Numbered from the stretch's first letter, positions 9,984-19,549 are shown. The stretch is 64,000 nucleotides of DNA from Rhizobium phaseoli (GCF_010668805.1 NZ_WUFT01000003.1:310001-374000), one strand, 5' to 3'. The notes: generated from the letters alone by a model not told the origin. Made by a program: numbers and translations.

Positions 9984-10012
9984 TTGACATAGCGATTGGT
10001 AAAAGCTTTTCT
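9984..10012 (+). promoter_or_regulatory. Promoter with overlapping operator-like palindrome before the LacI-type gene
   Basis: A consensus -35 hexamer ttgaca lies at 9984-9989. Seventeen bases later, a weak -10 (ttttct) overlaps the perfect palindrome aaaagctttt at 10001-10010, itself inside the wider imperfect dyad tggtaaaag/cttttctca. LacI-family operators are short central-CG/GC palindromes of this kind. The position would let the regulator repress its own operon. Confidence 0.5.
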
Positions 10013-10037
10013 CAAGCCACTTCAGAAGGAGGAAACT

Positions 10038-11060
10038 CTGAACATAGCGGGAGGAAAAAGAGGCAGGATCACCATCCATAAGGTGGCCGCGGCTGCCGGG
10101 GTGAGCATTTCGACGGCGTCGAAGGCGCTCAACGATACCGGCCGGATGGGCGCGGAAACACGCGAGCGGGTAAAGCGGATCGCCGGCGAAATCGGCTATC
10201 GGCCGAATGCGCTGGCGAGAGGGCTTCTCAGCAAACGCAGCTTCACCATCGGGCTGCTGACCAACGACACTTACGGCCGTTTCACCCTGCCGGTGATGGC
10301 GGGTATCTCGGACGCGCTCGTCGATCACGGGGTTTCGGTTTTCCTCTGCGCTATCGAAGACGATCCTGCGCTCGCCCAGATCCATGTCGATGCGATGCTC
10401 GACAAACAGGTCGACGGCATCATCGCCACGGGAAAGCGGCTGGACAGGCGTCTGCCTGTCGATCTGTCGAATTTGCATGTGCCTGTCGTCTACGCCTTCA
10501 CCGAGGGGACGCAGAACAGTGTCACCTTCCGTTCGGACGACGAACAGGGGGCGAGACTGGCGGTGGAATGGCTCGCCAAGGTCGGGCGGCGGCGGATCGC
10601 CCATATCACCGGGCCGGAAGAGTTCTTTTCGGTGCGCGAGCGGGCCGGCGCCTATCATGCAGTGGCCGGCCACCGCGAGCCGGTGCTCTACGGCGTCTGG
10701 TCGGAAAGCTGGGGCCATGAGGCGGTGGAGCAGCTTTGGAAGAGGCCGGGAGAAAAGCCCGACGCGCTGTTTTGCGGCAATGACCAGATTGCCCGCGGTG
10801 CCGCCGATGCGCTGCGCGAGCGCGGCGTCAAGGTGCCGCAGGATGTCTCGGTGATCGGCTTCGACAATTGGGAGATTGTCGCGGCCCAGACCCGGCCGCC
10901 GCTGACGACGGTGGATATGGAGTTGAAGGAGCTCGGGCGGCAGGCCGGATTGACGGTGCTGGCGCTTGCGGAAGGACGGCCGGTCGAGCCGGGCGTGAGG
11001 AAATTGCCGTGCCGGCTGATCGTCCGGCAGTCATGCGGGGGCAAAGCCCCCACTGAGTGA
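10038..11060 (+). CDS. LacI-family transcriptional regulator of the GH127 operon
   Basis: DNA-binding repressor or activator with an N-terminal LacI helix-turn-helix (ITIHKVAAAAGVSISTASKALN, in two halves) and a periplasmic-binding-protein-like sugar-sensing domain (from TIGLLTNDTYGRF to the VIGFDNWE region). No ATG lies upstream of the helix-turn-helix. The only in-frame codon with a good ribosome site is CTG at 10038, five bases after aaggagg. A TTG at 9996 lies inside the predicted promoter. The gene is first in a run with the ABC transporter and the arabinofuranosidase, so it probably senses their substrate. Confidence 0.88.
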   Translation: MNIAGGKRGRITIHKVAAAAGVSISTASKALNDTGRMGAETRERVKRIAGEIGYRPNALARGLLSKRSFTIGLLTNDTYGRFTLPVMAGISDALVDHGVSVFLCAIEDDPALAQIHVDAMLDKQVDGIIATGKRLDRRLPVDLSNLHVPVVYAFTEGTQNSVTFRSDDEQGARLAVEWLAKVGRRRIAHITGPEEFFSVRERAGAYHAVAGHREPVLYGVWSESWGHEAVEQLWKRPGEKPDALFCGNDQIARGAADALRERGVKVPQDVSVIGFDNWEIVAAQTRPPLTTVDMELKELGRQAGLTVLALAEGRPVEPGVRKLPCRLIVRQSCGGKAPTE

Positions 11061-11128
11061 GACCAAGGGAAAAGTATCAAGAGAATGAGCAAAGGCGCAG
11101 GGAGATGCGCCATATCGGGAGGAGTGTC

Positions 11129-12367
11129 ATGATCAAGCGTCTTTTGGCAGCGACCAGCATCGCCAGCCTATGCCTGTTTTCGGCTGCGTCGGCGGCTGAA
11201 AATGTCGAAATGTGGGTTCGCTCCGGCATCGGCGACGCCTTCAAGAAGGTCGTCGAAGCCTATAACTCCGGCCATGAGACCAAGGTCGTGATGACCGAAG
11301 TGCCGTTCTCCGAACTGGTGCAGAAATATGCGACGGCAATTGCCGGCGGACAGGCGCCCGACGCGCTGTCGATGGATCTGATCTATAACCCCGCCTTTGC
11401 TGCCGCCGGCCAGCTTGAGGATCTGACGGACTGGGCAAAATCGCTGCCCTATTTCAACTCGCTGTCACCGTCGCATGTCCGCCTCGGCACCTATCAGGAC
11501 AAGATTTACGGCCTGCCGCTTTCGGTAGAGACATCGGTCTTTGCCTGGAACAAGGACCTTTACAAGAAGGCCGGTCTCGACCCGGAAAAGGCGCCTGCCA
11601 ACTGGGATGAAATCACCGCCAATGCCGAGAAGATCCGGGCGCTGGGTGACGATACCTACGGCTTTTATTTCTCCGGCGGCGGCTGCGGCGGCTGCATGAT
11701 CTTCACCTTCACGCCGCTCACCTGGGGTGCGGGCGCCGATATCCTGTCTGCCGACAGCAAAAAAGCGACGCTCGATACGCCGCAGATGCGCAAGGCCGTC
11801 GATATCTACCGCAACATGGTCAAGAAGGACCTGGTGCCGGCGGGTGCCGCCAGCGACACCGGCGCCAACTTCCTGACCTTCACCAATGGCAAGATCGGCC
11901 AGCAGACCCTCGGCGCCTTTGCCATCGGCACGCTGGTGACCGAGCATCCCGACATCAATTTTGGCGTCACCCTCATCCCCGGCGTCGACGGCAAGCCGTC
12001 GTCTTTTGCCGGCGGCGACAATTTCGTCATCACCAAGGGCACGAAGAAGATCGACGCGGTGAAGGGCTTCCTCGAATATGTCTATTCGGAGGACGGCCAG
12101 AAGATCATGGCGAAATACGGCAGCCTGCCGACACGCGGCGATATCGCCGATAAGGTGCTGGAGGGTCTCGATCCGCGCATGCAGGTCGGCCTCAAGGCGA
12201 TCAGTGTCGCCAAGACGCCCTATACGCTGCAGTTCAACGACCTGATCAACAGCGCCAACGGGCCGTGGGCGAGCTTCACCAACGCCGCGATCTTCGGCGA
12301 TGATGTCGACGGCGCGTTTTCCAGCGCCCAGGCGGAAATGCAATCGATCATCGATAGCGGCCAATAA
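11129..12367 (+). CDS. Sugar ABC transporter, periplasmic substrate-binding protein
   Basis: A 412-residue extracellular solute-binding protein, family 1 type. It has a signal peptide of about 22 residues (MIKRLLAATSIASL, cleavage after ASA) and a mature domain with the usual features: YNSGHETKVVMTEVPF near the N-terminus and EYVYSEDGQKIMAKYGSLPTR near the C-terminus. The start was chosen for the signal peptide and the gggaggag site before it. A longer frame from 11057 lacks both. It delivers a sugar or oligosaccharide to the two permeases that follow. Its place before a GH127 enzyme suggests an arabinofuranoside ligand, which is inference. Confidence 0.9.
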   Translation: MIKRLLAATSIASLCLFSAASAAENVEMWVRSGIGDAFKKVVEAYNSGHETKVVMTEVPFSELVQKYATAIAGGQAPDALSMDLIYNPAFAAAGQLEDLTDWAKSLPYFNSLSPSHVRLGTYQDKIYGLPLSVETSVFAWNKDLYKKAGLDPEKAPANWDEITANAEKIRALGDDTYGFYFSGGGCGGCMIFTFTPLTWGAGADILSADSKKATLDTPQMRKAVDIYRNMVKKDLVPAGAASDTGANFLTFTNGKIGQQTLGAFAIGTLVTEHPDINFGVTLIPGVDGKPSSFAGGDNFVITKGTKKIDAVKGFLEYVYSEDGQKIMAKYGSLPTRGDIADKVLEGLDPRMQVGLKAISVAKTPYTLQFNDLINSANGPWASFTNAAIFGDDVDGAFSSAQAEMQSIIDSGQ

Positions 12368-12442
12368 CTCTCTCCCGGCCGCGGCCGGGGAGCGGTGGCA
12401 GCTTCCCGGCCAAATCCCAACCGACAGATGCGGAGCGTTTCG

Positions 12443-13360
12443 ATGACCGGTTCCGGTCCAGAGATCCTATTGCCTCGGCGCAGGCGACGCCGCCAGTCGA
12501 ACTGGCGCGGCCTTGCCTATATCGCGCCGGCCATGGCGCTGGTCATCGTCTTCTTCATCATGCCGGTGCTGTTTACCGGATGGATGAGCCTGCACAACTG
12601 GCCGCTGATGGGGGCGTCGCGCTGGATCGGCTTCAACAATTATTACCGCATGGTCAACGACACGCGCTTCGTGACGGCGCTCTATTTTACCGCCTATTAC
12701 ACGCTCATCGTCACCATCGCGATCTTCGCCGTCGCCTTTCCGTTGGCAATTTTCGTCGAGAAGGAGCGGCAGTTCGTCAGTGCCTATCGCACGGTGATCT
12801 TCCTGCCGGTCGTCGTCGGTCTGGCCACCGCCTCGCTGCTCTGGGTCTGGCTTGCCAATGTCGATAGCGGCTTCATCGGCCCAGCCCTGAAAGCGCTCGG
12901 CCTTGTGGAAAAGAGCCCCAATCTGCTGGCGACCTTCGACACCGCCTTTCTGACGATCGTGGTGATGGTCGTCTGGAAGATCGCCGGCTTCACGATGATC
13001 ATTCTTCTCACCGGGCTGCAGGCCATTCCGTCCGAACTGACGGAGGCCGCCCGCATCGACGGCGCCGGCCGCTGGCAGCGTTTCCGGCATCTGACGCTGC
13101 CGCTGATGCGCAAGACGATCGCGCTGGCGCTGATCGTCTCGGTCACCGGCTCGATCCTCGCCTTCGACCAGTTCTACATCATGACCTCGGGCGGACCGCA
13201 GAACAAGATGATCTCGGTGGTCTATTACATCTTCAACCAGTCCTTCGTGTCGTTCAATCTCGGTTACGGCGCAGCACTGTCGATCGTGCTGCTCGCTATC
13301 CTGATGGCGATCAGCATCGTGCAGCTCTGGCTGCTGCGCGTCGGGGAGGAGCGTCCATGA
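12443..13360 (+). CDS. Sugar ABC transporter permease (MalF/UgpA type)
   Basis: Inner-membrane subunit of about 305 residues with six predicted transmembrane segments and the binding-protein-dependent transport signature EAARIDGAGRWQRFRHLTLPL. The start at 12443 has ggag seven bases upstream. In-frame ATG at 12428 and GTG at 12395 are alternatives. Its stop overlaps the start of the second permease (ATGA), indicating translational coupling. Confidence 0.9.
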   Translation: MTGSGPEILLPRRRRRRQSNWRGLAYIAPAMALVIVFFIMPVLFTGWMSLHNWPLMGASRWIGFNNYYRMVNDTRFVTALYFTAYYTLIVTIAIFAVAFPLAIFVEKERQFVSAYRTVIFLPVVVGLATASLLWVWLANVDSGFIGPALKALGLVEKSPNLLATFDTAFLTIVVMVVWKIAGFTMIILLTGLQAIPSELTEAARIDGAGRWQRFRHLTLPLMRKTIALALIVSVTGSILAFDQFYIMTSGGPQNKMISVVYYIFNQSFVSFNLGYGAALSIVLLAILMAISIVQLWLLRVGEERP

Positions 13361-14220
13361 TCACCTCACGGCAACGCCGCGCCCGCAAAGCCTTCCGGGT
13401 GAAGTCCGCCTATCATATCACCGGCATCGCCATCTCGATCTTCTTTCTGGCGCCGTTCGTGATCACGCTGCTGTCTTCCTTCCGGCATGGCACCGAGGCC
13501 AGCCTGCCGCCGCTGCCGCCATGGCCGACATCCGGCGTCAGCATCGATTCCTACGCGCTGCTCGATACGTTCGGCGCCGGTATCTGGCAACACATGATCA
13601 ATTCGCTGTTCGTCTCGGTCGCCACCGTGGTGCTGACCGTTGGCGTCAGCCTGCTCGCCGGTTACGGCTTCTCGCGCTATCGGTTCCCGCTGAAGAATGC
13701 GCTGTTCGTGCTGATCATCACCACGCTGATGATCCCGTTCCAGTCGATCCTGACGCCGCTCTTCATCATCCTGGCAAAACTCGGCCTCAACAATTCGCTG
13801 CTCGGGCTGACGCTCGTCTATGTGACGCTGCAGCTGCCCTTCTCGGTCTTCATGATGCGCAATGCCTTCGACGCGGTGCCGAAGGAGATCGAAGAGGCGG
13901 CCCGCATCGACGGTGCCCGCGACCTCCGGCTTCTGGCCCGCGTTCTGCTGCCGCTGGTGCTTCCGGGTGTGGCGACGGTGGCGATCTTTGCCTTCCTCAA
14001 TGCCTGGAACGAGTTTCTGGCCGCCCTGGTGCTGCTCTCCAGCAATGAGAAATACACCCTGCCGGTGCTGATGACGGCGGTTCGCGCCGGGCGGCTCGGC
14101 GCCATCAACTGGGGAGCGGTGCAGGCCGGCGTCGTCGTCATGACGATCCCTTGCCTGATCGTCTTCCTTCTCCTGCAACGCTACTACATGCGCGGGCTGA
14201 TGGCCGGCGCGGTGAAATGA
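13357..14220 (+). CDS. Sugar ABC transporter permease (MalG/UgpE type)
   Basis: Second membrane subunit of the importer, 287 residues, with six predicted transmembrane helices and the EAA-loop signature EIEEAARIDGARDLRLLARV that contacts the ATPase. It overlaps the preceding permease by four bases and is followed 19 bp later by the GH127 gene, all on the same strand. Confidence 0.92.
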   Translation: MITSRQRRARKAFRVKSAYHITGIAISIFFLAPFVITLLSSFRHGTEASLPPLPPWPTSGVSIDSYALLDTFGAGIWQHMINSLFVSVATVVLTVGVSLLAGYGFSRYRFPLKNALFVLIITTLMIPFQSILTPLFIILAKLGLNNSLLGLTLVYVTLQLPFSVFMMRNAFDAVPKEIEEAARIDGARDLRLLARVLLPLVLPGVATVAIFAFLNAWNEFLAALVLLSSNEKYTLPVLMTAVRAGRLGAINWGAVQAGVVVMTIPCLIVFLLLQRYYMRGLMAGAVK

Positions 14221-14239
14221 TCATAGGGAAAGTCGAGCC

Positions 14240-16162
14240 ATGACCAAATCAAGCAACGACCGCCAGTTTCGTCCCGTCGCCGTTCCCGATGTGGAGCTTG
14301 GCGGCTTCTGGGGCAAATGGCAGGACGCCGTCTGCAATTCCACCGCCGAGACCCTGCTCGACCGCTGCGTCGAGGCCGGCATGCTGAAGGCGATCGATGT
14401 CTCCCAGCCGAGCCCCGGCGTCGTCATTCCCATTCAGCCCTGGGGCGGGACAACGCAGATGTTCTGGGATTCCGACCTCGGCAAGTCGATCGAGACCATC
14501 GCCTATTCGCTCTATCGCCGGCCGAACCCAAAGCTGGAGGCGCGCGCCGACGAAATCATCGACATGTATGAGCGGCTGCAGGACAAGGACGGTTATCTCA
14601 ATGCCTGGTTCCAGCGCGTCGAGCCCGCCCGCCGCTGGACCAACCTGCGCGACCATCACGAGCTCTATTGCGCCGGCCATCTGATGGAAGCCGCGGTTGC
14701 CTATTACCAGGCGACCGGCAAGCGCAAGCTGCTCGATATCATGTGCCGTTTTGCCGATTACATGATCACCATGTTCGGCCATGGCGAAGGTCAGCTCCCC
14801 GGCTATTGCGGCCATGAGGAGGTCGAGCTTGCGCTGGTCAAGCTTGCCCGCGTCACCGGCGAGAAGAAATATCTCGAGCTGTCGAAATTCTTCATCGACG
14901 AGCGCGGCACCGAGCCGCACTTCTTCACGGCCGAAGCCGCTCGCGACGGCCGGAGCGCTGCTGACTTCCATCAGAAGACCTATGAGTACGGCCAGGCCCA
15001 CCAGCCGGTGCGCGAGCAGAAAAAGGTCGTCGGCCATGCCGTGCGCGCCATGTATCTCTATTCCGGGATGGCCGATATCGCCACCGAATATAAGGACGAC
15101 AGCCTGACGGCGGCGTTGGAAACGCTCTGGGACGACCTCACAACCAAGCAGATGTACATCACCGGCGGCATCGGCCCGGCCGCCTCGAATGAAGGTTTTA
15201 CCGACTATTACGACCTGCCGAACGCCACGGCTTACGCGGAAACCTGCGCCTCTGTCGGCCTAGTGTTCTGGGCAAGCCGCATGCTCGGGCGCGGCCCGGA
15301 CCGGCGTTATGCCGACATCATGGAACAGGCGCTTTACAACGGCGCGCTGCCCGGCCTTTCCACCGACGGCAAGACCTTCTTCTACGACAATCCGCTCGAA
15401 AGTGCCGGCAAGCATCATCGGTGGAAATGGCACCATTGCCCCTGCTGCCCGCCGAATATCGCCCGGCTGGTGACCTCGATCGGCTCCTATATGTATGCCG
15501 TTGCCGACGATGAGATCGCCGTGCATCTCTACGGCGAAAGCACCGTACGGCTGAAGCTTGCCAATGGCGCCGAAGGGGAGCTGCAGCAGACCACCAACTA
15601 TCCCTGGGACGGTGCGGTGGCGTTCACCACCTGGCTCAAGACGCCGGCGACATTCGCGCTGTCGCTACGCATTCCGGATTGGGCTGAAGGTGCCACCCTC
15701 AGCGTCAATGGGGAGGTGCTCGATCTCGGCACCAATATCCGCGACGGATATGCCAGGATCGATCGCCAATGGGCCGACGGTGACCGTATCGATCTCCATT
15801 TGCCGCTGGCACTTCGCCCGCAATATGCCAATCCGAAGGTGCGCCAGGATGCCGGCCGCGTCGCACTGATGCGCGGGCCCCTGGTCTATTGCGTCGAAAC
15901 GACCGACAATGGCGAAGACCTCAACGCCATCATCCTGCCTCGCGAGCTCCCGGCCGCCGAAACCGTCGTGCTGAAGGATCTCAATGATGCCGTCGCTCTC
16001 GATCTCAAGGTCGAGCGCGAGGAGACGTCGAACTGGGGAACGCCGCTCTATCGCCAGGCGCCGGCTGAAAGGCAGGTCGCCACCGCGCGTTTCGTGCCCT
16101 ATCATCTCTGGGACAACCGCGGACCCGGAGAGATGCTCGTCTGGGTCCAGTCGGACAAGTAG
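14240..16162 (+). CDS. Beta-L-arabinofuranosidase, glycoside hydrolase family 127
   Basis: A 640-residue enzyme of the GH127 (former DUF1680) family, which removes beta-linked L-arabinofuranose from short oligosaccharides such as those on plant hydroxyproline-rich glycoproteins. The zinc/cysteine active site of the family is present: Glu334 and Cys336 in AYAETCASVG, and Cys402-Cys403 in HHCPCCPPNIAR, equivalent to the Glu, Cys and Cys-Cys ligands and the Cys nucleophile of the bifidobacterial enzyme. There is no signal peptide, so it should act in the cytoplasm on imported sugar. It sits between the permeases and the transporter ATPase. The exact substrate is inferred from the family. Confidence 0.92.
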   Translation: MTKSSNDRQFRPVAVPDVELGGFWGKWQDAVCNSTAETLLDRCVEAGMLKAIDVSQPSPGVVIPIQPWGGTTQMFWDSDLGKSIETIAYSLYRRPNPKLEARADEIIDMYERLQDKDGYLNAWFQRVEPARRWTNLRDHHELYCAGHLMEAAVAYYQATGKRKLLDIMCRFADYMITMFGHGEGQLPGYCGHEEVELALVKLARVTGEKKYLELSKFFIDERGTEPHFFTAEAARDGRSAADFHQKTYEYGQAHQPVREQKKVVGHAVRAMYLYSGMADIATEYKDDSLTAALETLWDDLTTKQMYITGGIGPAASNEGFTDYYDLPNATAYAETCASVGLVFWASRMLGRGPDRRYADIMEQALYNGALPGLSTDGKTFFYDNPLESAGKHHRWKWHHCPCCPPNIARLVTSIGSYMYAVADDEIAVHLYGESTVRLKLANGAEGELQQTTNYPWDGAVAFTTWLKTPATFALSLRIPDWAEGATLSVNGEVLDLGTNIRDGYARIDRQWADGDRIDLHLPLALRPQYANPKVRQDAGRVALMRGPLVYCVETTDNGEDLNAIILPRELPAAETVVLKDLNDAVALDLKVEREETSNWGTPLYRQAPAERQVATARFVPYHLWDNRGPGEMLVWVQSDK

Positions 16163-16173
16163 GTCGTTTGGGG

Positions 16174-17259
16174 ATGACGAACAGTATGGCTAACAAGAGC
16201 GTCGTGCTCCAGGACGTGCGAAAAAGCTATGGCAATCTGCAGGTGGTCCACGGGATCGACCTGACGATCGAAGAGGGCGAATTCGTCGTCTTCGTCGGCC
16301 CGTCCGGCTGCGGAAAATCGACGCTGCTTCGGATGATCGCCGGTCTCGAGGACGTCACCGACGGCGAGGTCGAAATCAAGGGACGGATGGTCACCGATCT
16401 CGATCCGTCCGAGCGCGGCATCGCCATGGTCTTCCAGTCCTATGCGCTCTATCCGCATATGAGCGTACGCGACAACCTGGCCTTCGGGTTGAAGATGGCG
16501 CGCACCAATGCCGCCGAGATTGAGACGCGCGTCAAGGCCGCCTCCGCCATCCTGAAGATCGACCATCTTCTCGACCGCCGGCCCGGGCAGCTTTCCGGCG
16601 GTCAGCGCCAGCGCGTGGCGATCGGCCGGGCGATCGTGCGCAAGCCCGATGTCTTCCTGTTCGACGAACCGCTGTCCAATCTCGATGCGGAGCTGCGCGT
16701 CTCGATGCGCATCGAGATCGCCCGCCTTCACCGCGAGCTCGGCAATACGATGATCTATGTCACGCACGACCAGACGGAGGCGATGACGCTCGCCGACAAG
16801 ATCGTCGTGCTGCGCGACGGCCGCGTCGAGCAGGCCGGAACGCCAAGGCAGATCTACGAAGATCCCGCCAATACCTTCGTGGCGGGCTTCATCGGCTCAC
16901 CGAGGATGAACCTGTTGAATGCCCGCTGGGGCGAGGGCGGACTGGTCGAGGTCGCCGGCTCCAGCATCGAAACCGCCTTGATCAACTCGGGCCGGCCGGC
17001 CGGAGGCACGGTGACGCTCGGTCTGCGGCCGGAGCATCTCAAGGTGGGGCCCGATCCGTCGGGCAAGCTGACGGCCACGGTCGATTTTTCGGAATATCTC
17101 GGCGGAACGCAGTATCTCTACTGCCAGTTGGCCGACGGCCAGTCGCTGACCGTCGAGCACCGCTCACCGATCAGCATCGCGGCGGGCGAGCAGGTCGGCT
17201 TGCTGTTCGAACCGTCGGATTGCCGCTTGTTCGACGAGGTTGGCAACCGGCTGCGGTAA
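16174..17259 (+). CDS. Sugar ABC transporter ATP-binding protein (UgpC/MalK type)
   Basis: ATPase subunit of the importer, about 361 residues. It has Walker A GPSGCGKST, Q-loop VFQSYALYPHM, signature LSGGQRQRVAIGRAI, Walker B VFLFDEP, D-loop SNLDAELR and switch YVTHDQTEA. A C-terminal TOBE-like domain contains LGLRPEHL. The start is uncertain among 16174, 16186 (MANKSVVL) and TTG 16168. It ends 3 bp from the end of the convergent dxr gene and closes the arabinofuranoside operon. Confidence 0.93.
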   Translation: MTNSMANKSVVLQDVRKSYGNLQVVHGIDLTIEEGEFVVFVGPSGCGKSTLLRMIAGLEDVTDGEVEIKGRMVTDLDPSERGIAMVFQSYALYPHMSVRDNLAFGLKMARTNAAEIETRVKAASAILKIDHLLDRRPGQLSGGQRQRVAIGRAIVRKPDVFLFDEPLSNLDAELRVSMRIEIARLHRELGNTMIYVTHDQTEAMTLADKIVVLRDGRVEQAGTPRQIYEDPANTFVAGFIGSPRMNLLNARWGEGGLVEVAGSSIETALINSGRPAGGTVTLGLRPEHLKVGPDPSGKLTATVDFSEYLGGTQYLYCQLADGQSLTVEHRSPISIAAGEQVGLLFEPSDCRLFDEVGNRLR

Positions 17260-17262
17260 ACT

Positions 17263-18453
17263 TCAGCCGGCGATCTCCAGCTTCATCAGATCCGCTGCCC
17301 TCTGCCTGGCCTGCCGGTCGGCGGCGAAGACATCGTCCATGTCTTCAGCCGGCGGCAGGCCGGCCAGATCGTCCATGACCCTTTCGGTGATCTCGGCCAT
17401 GGCGAGGAAGGGCAGCCGCCCTTCGATGAAGGCTTCGAGCGCCACTTCCTTGGCGCCGTTCAGCACCGCGCCCTGAACACCGCCGCGCGTCATCGCCAGG
17501 CGCGCCAGCCGCAAGGCGGGAAATCGCAGCTCGTCCGGCGCCTCGAAATCGAGTCTGGCGAGCTTGGCGAAATCCAGCCGCTCGATCGGCAGGTTCGGCC
17601 GGCGCGGAAAGGACAGCGCATAACCGATGGCGGTGCGCATATCGGGGGCGCCGAGCTGAGCGAGCACCGAACCGTCGGTATAGCCGACCATCGAATGGAT
17701 GATCGATTGCGGATGGATGATGACCTCGATCTGTTCGGGCGTCAGGCCGAACAGATGGCGGGCCTCGATCATTTCAAGCGCCTTGTTGAACATCGAGGCG
17801 CTGTCGATCGAGATCTTCAGGCCCATCGACCAGTTCGGGTGGGCGCGCGCGGTCTCCGCCGTCACACCCGTCATCTCCTTCAGCGAGGCGGTGCGGAAGG
17901 GGCCGCCCGAAGCCGTCAGCACGACGCGCTCGATGGCATGGCGCTGGTTTTCCTCCAGCACCTGGAAAATCGCATTGTGCTCGCTGTCGACGGGAAGCAG
18001 CCTGCCGCCGCCCTTGCGGATCGCTGCGATGAACAGATCGCCGGCCGAAACCAGGCATTCCTTGTTGGCAAGGGCGATATCGGCGCCGCGCTTTGCTGCG
18101 GCAAGTGTCGGCGCCAGGCCCGCGGTGCCGACGATTGCCGCCATCACCCAGTCGGCTTGCCGGTCGGCCGCTTCCATCAGGCCGGATTTTCCGGATGCGA
18201 CCGCGATGCCGCTGCCGGAAAGCGCGCTCTTCAGCGACTCGTAATGCCGGTCATTTGCGGTCACCGCCATCCGCGCGCCGAAGGTTTTCGCCTGCCGGGC
18301 CAGCAATTCGACATTGCCGTTGCCGGTCAGCACGGAAATTTCGAAATTCTCCCGCCCGCCCAGGTGATCGACGACATTGAGGGTATTTTGGCCGATCGAG
18401 CCGGTCGAGCCGAAGATGCTGAGGCGCCGCGGCGCGGTTTTGCCGGTCATCAT
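17263..18453 (-). CDS. dxr: 1-deoxy-D-xylulose 5-phosphate reductoisomerase
   Basis: Converts 1-deoxy-D-xylulose 5-phosphate to 2-C-methyl-D-erythritol 4-phosphate with NADPH, the committed step of the non-mevalonate isoprenoid pathway. The 396-residue product shows the NADPH-binding GSTGSIGQNTLNVV at the N-terminus, ANKECLVSAG, the metal and substrate segment PVDSEHNAIFQ, ASGGPFR, and HPNWSMGLKISIDSASMFNK. Start MMTGKTAPRR is chosen because homology begins there. The frame stays open upstream to 18540 without family similarity. Some rhizobia carry more than one Dxr-like gene, so this need not be the only copy. Confidence 0.93.
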   Translation of the reverse strand: MMTGKTAPRRLSIFGSTGSIGQNTLNVVDHLGGRENFEISVLTGNGNVELLARQAKTFGARMAVTANDRHYESLKSALSGSGIAVASGKSGLMEAADRQADWVMAAIVGTAGLAPTLAAAKRGADIALANKECLVSAGDLFIAAIRKGGGRLLPVDSEHNAIFQVLEENQRHAIERVVLTASGGPFRTASLKEMTGVTAETARAHPNWSMGLKISIDSASMFNKALEMIEARHLFGLTPEQIEVIIHPQSIIHSMVGYTDGSVLAQLGAPDMRTAIGYALSFPRRPNLPIERLDFAKLARLDFEAPDELRFPALRLARLAMTRGGVQGAVLNGAKEVALEAFIEGRLPFLAMAEITERVMDDLAGLPPAEDMDDVFAADRQARQRAADLMKLEIAG

Positions 18454-18540
18454 ATGCAATTTCGCGAAAGTTTCTCTCGTAGGCTGAGGCTCTACTAGGC
18501 TTTGCAGGGAGCGGCAAGTGTGCGGTGCAGCAGATTTCAT

Positions 18541-18836
18541 CCTTCAAGGGGTTTACACAGCGGCGGCTGGGTGTGATCCTTGTTGCGTTGCTGGCGGAAT
18601 CGAAATTCCGTCGCGCCGTTTTACGGTCGCATGGCAATTCGGGGCGCTGTGGCGTCCATCAAGCAACGGGCGCTGAGGTGCCGACGGCCTTCCGGCCAAA
18701 GATAAAAAACGAGAATGAAACCGGGATAGGCGGCTTGGCCGCGATCCTTCATCGCGTTCTCCGCGAGCGCATTTATACGCGTTGCTGCGTTGGTTTCGGC
18801 CCTGCGTCACCGTGTCAGGTAGTACGTTCGGACTTC
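18541..18836. other. Intergenic stretch of about 300 bp with no recognised gene
   Basis: Lies between dxr and an exported-protein gene. An open frame extends upstream from 18837 to 18525 but has no family resemblance and would bury the signal peptide. Probably a promoter region for both flanking genes. No motif was identified. Confidence 0.4.
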
Positions 18837-19487
18837 ATGACGACATTCAAAATAGCGTGCATTGTTTTTTCCATCGTGACCTCGCTCGCCACCGCGGCGC
18901 GGGCGGATGATCTGCTGATCTGGTCGCCGGCCAAACTCTCCGACCGATCCTACAAGGCGACGATGGGTTTTCGCCTGCCGGCGGAATGGGAAACCAGCGC
19001 CGGCGCCGATATTGGCCTGGCCTCGACCAAAGGCGGGGCGCCGCTGCCCGATTCCGGACAGGCGATGCTCTGGGGCAGGATCGACAGGACCAGCGTCACG
19101 CCGGCAGGCCAATCGCAGCGGGGCGCAACGGTCAGCGTCGATACGCTGCGCGGCAGCGGCGCGCTGACGCTCAGCCGCTCACGCAGCTGGATCCTCTCGG
19201 ACTCGCTTGACATGCAATCGAGCCGATCCATCAGCGTGCAGTATGACGCCGTCGATATCAAACAAGCCTCGGTGACGGCCTCGCAGGCGCTGAAGCTGAT
19301 CCATCCCTGGACGGGCACGTCGCTTTCGGCAGGCGCAGGCGTCAGCAATGCCAGCGGCGATTTTTCGAGTTCGGTTGCCGTCAACCAGGCGATCCTGCCG
19401 AACCTCAATCTCGATGCCTCGGTCAATAATCCGTTTTCGGCAGGTGAGGCCGGCAGCGTCAATCTGCGCTATCGCCTCAACTGGTAG
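18837..19487 (+). CDS. Exported protein of unknown function, beta-rich
   Basis: A 216-residue product with a clear signal peptide (MTTFKIACIVFSIVTSLATA, cleavage near ARA). A serine/threonine- and glycine-rich mature part shows alternating hydrophobic strands and ends in VNLRYRLNW. The aromatic C-terminus and strand periodicity resemble a small outer-membrane barrel or periplasmic beta protein, but I do not recognise the family. The start is set at the signal peptide. Confidence 0.75.
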   Translation: MTTFKIACIVFSIVTSLATAARADDLLIWSPAKLSDRSYKATMGFRLPAEWETSAGADIGLASTKGGAPLPDSGQAMLWGRIDRTSVTPAGQSQRGATVSVDTLRGSGALTLSRSRSWILSDSLDMQSSRSISVQYDAVDIKQASVTASQALKLIHPWTGTSLSAGAGVSNASGDFSSSVAVNQAILPNLNLDASVNNPFSAGEAGSVNLRYRLNW

Positions 19488-19549
19488 CGGCCCTGCAACC
19501 AAATCCGGCCGACAGGCGTTTCTTCCGCAGATTTAAGGAGGAATGGATC

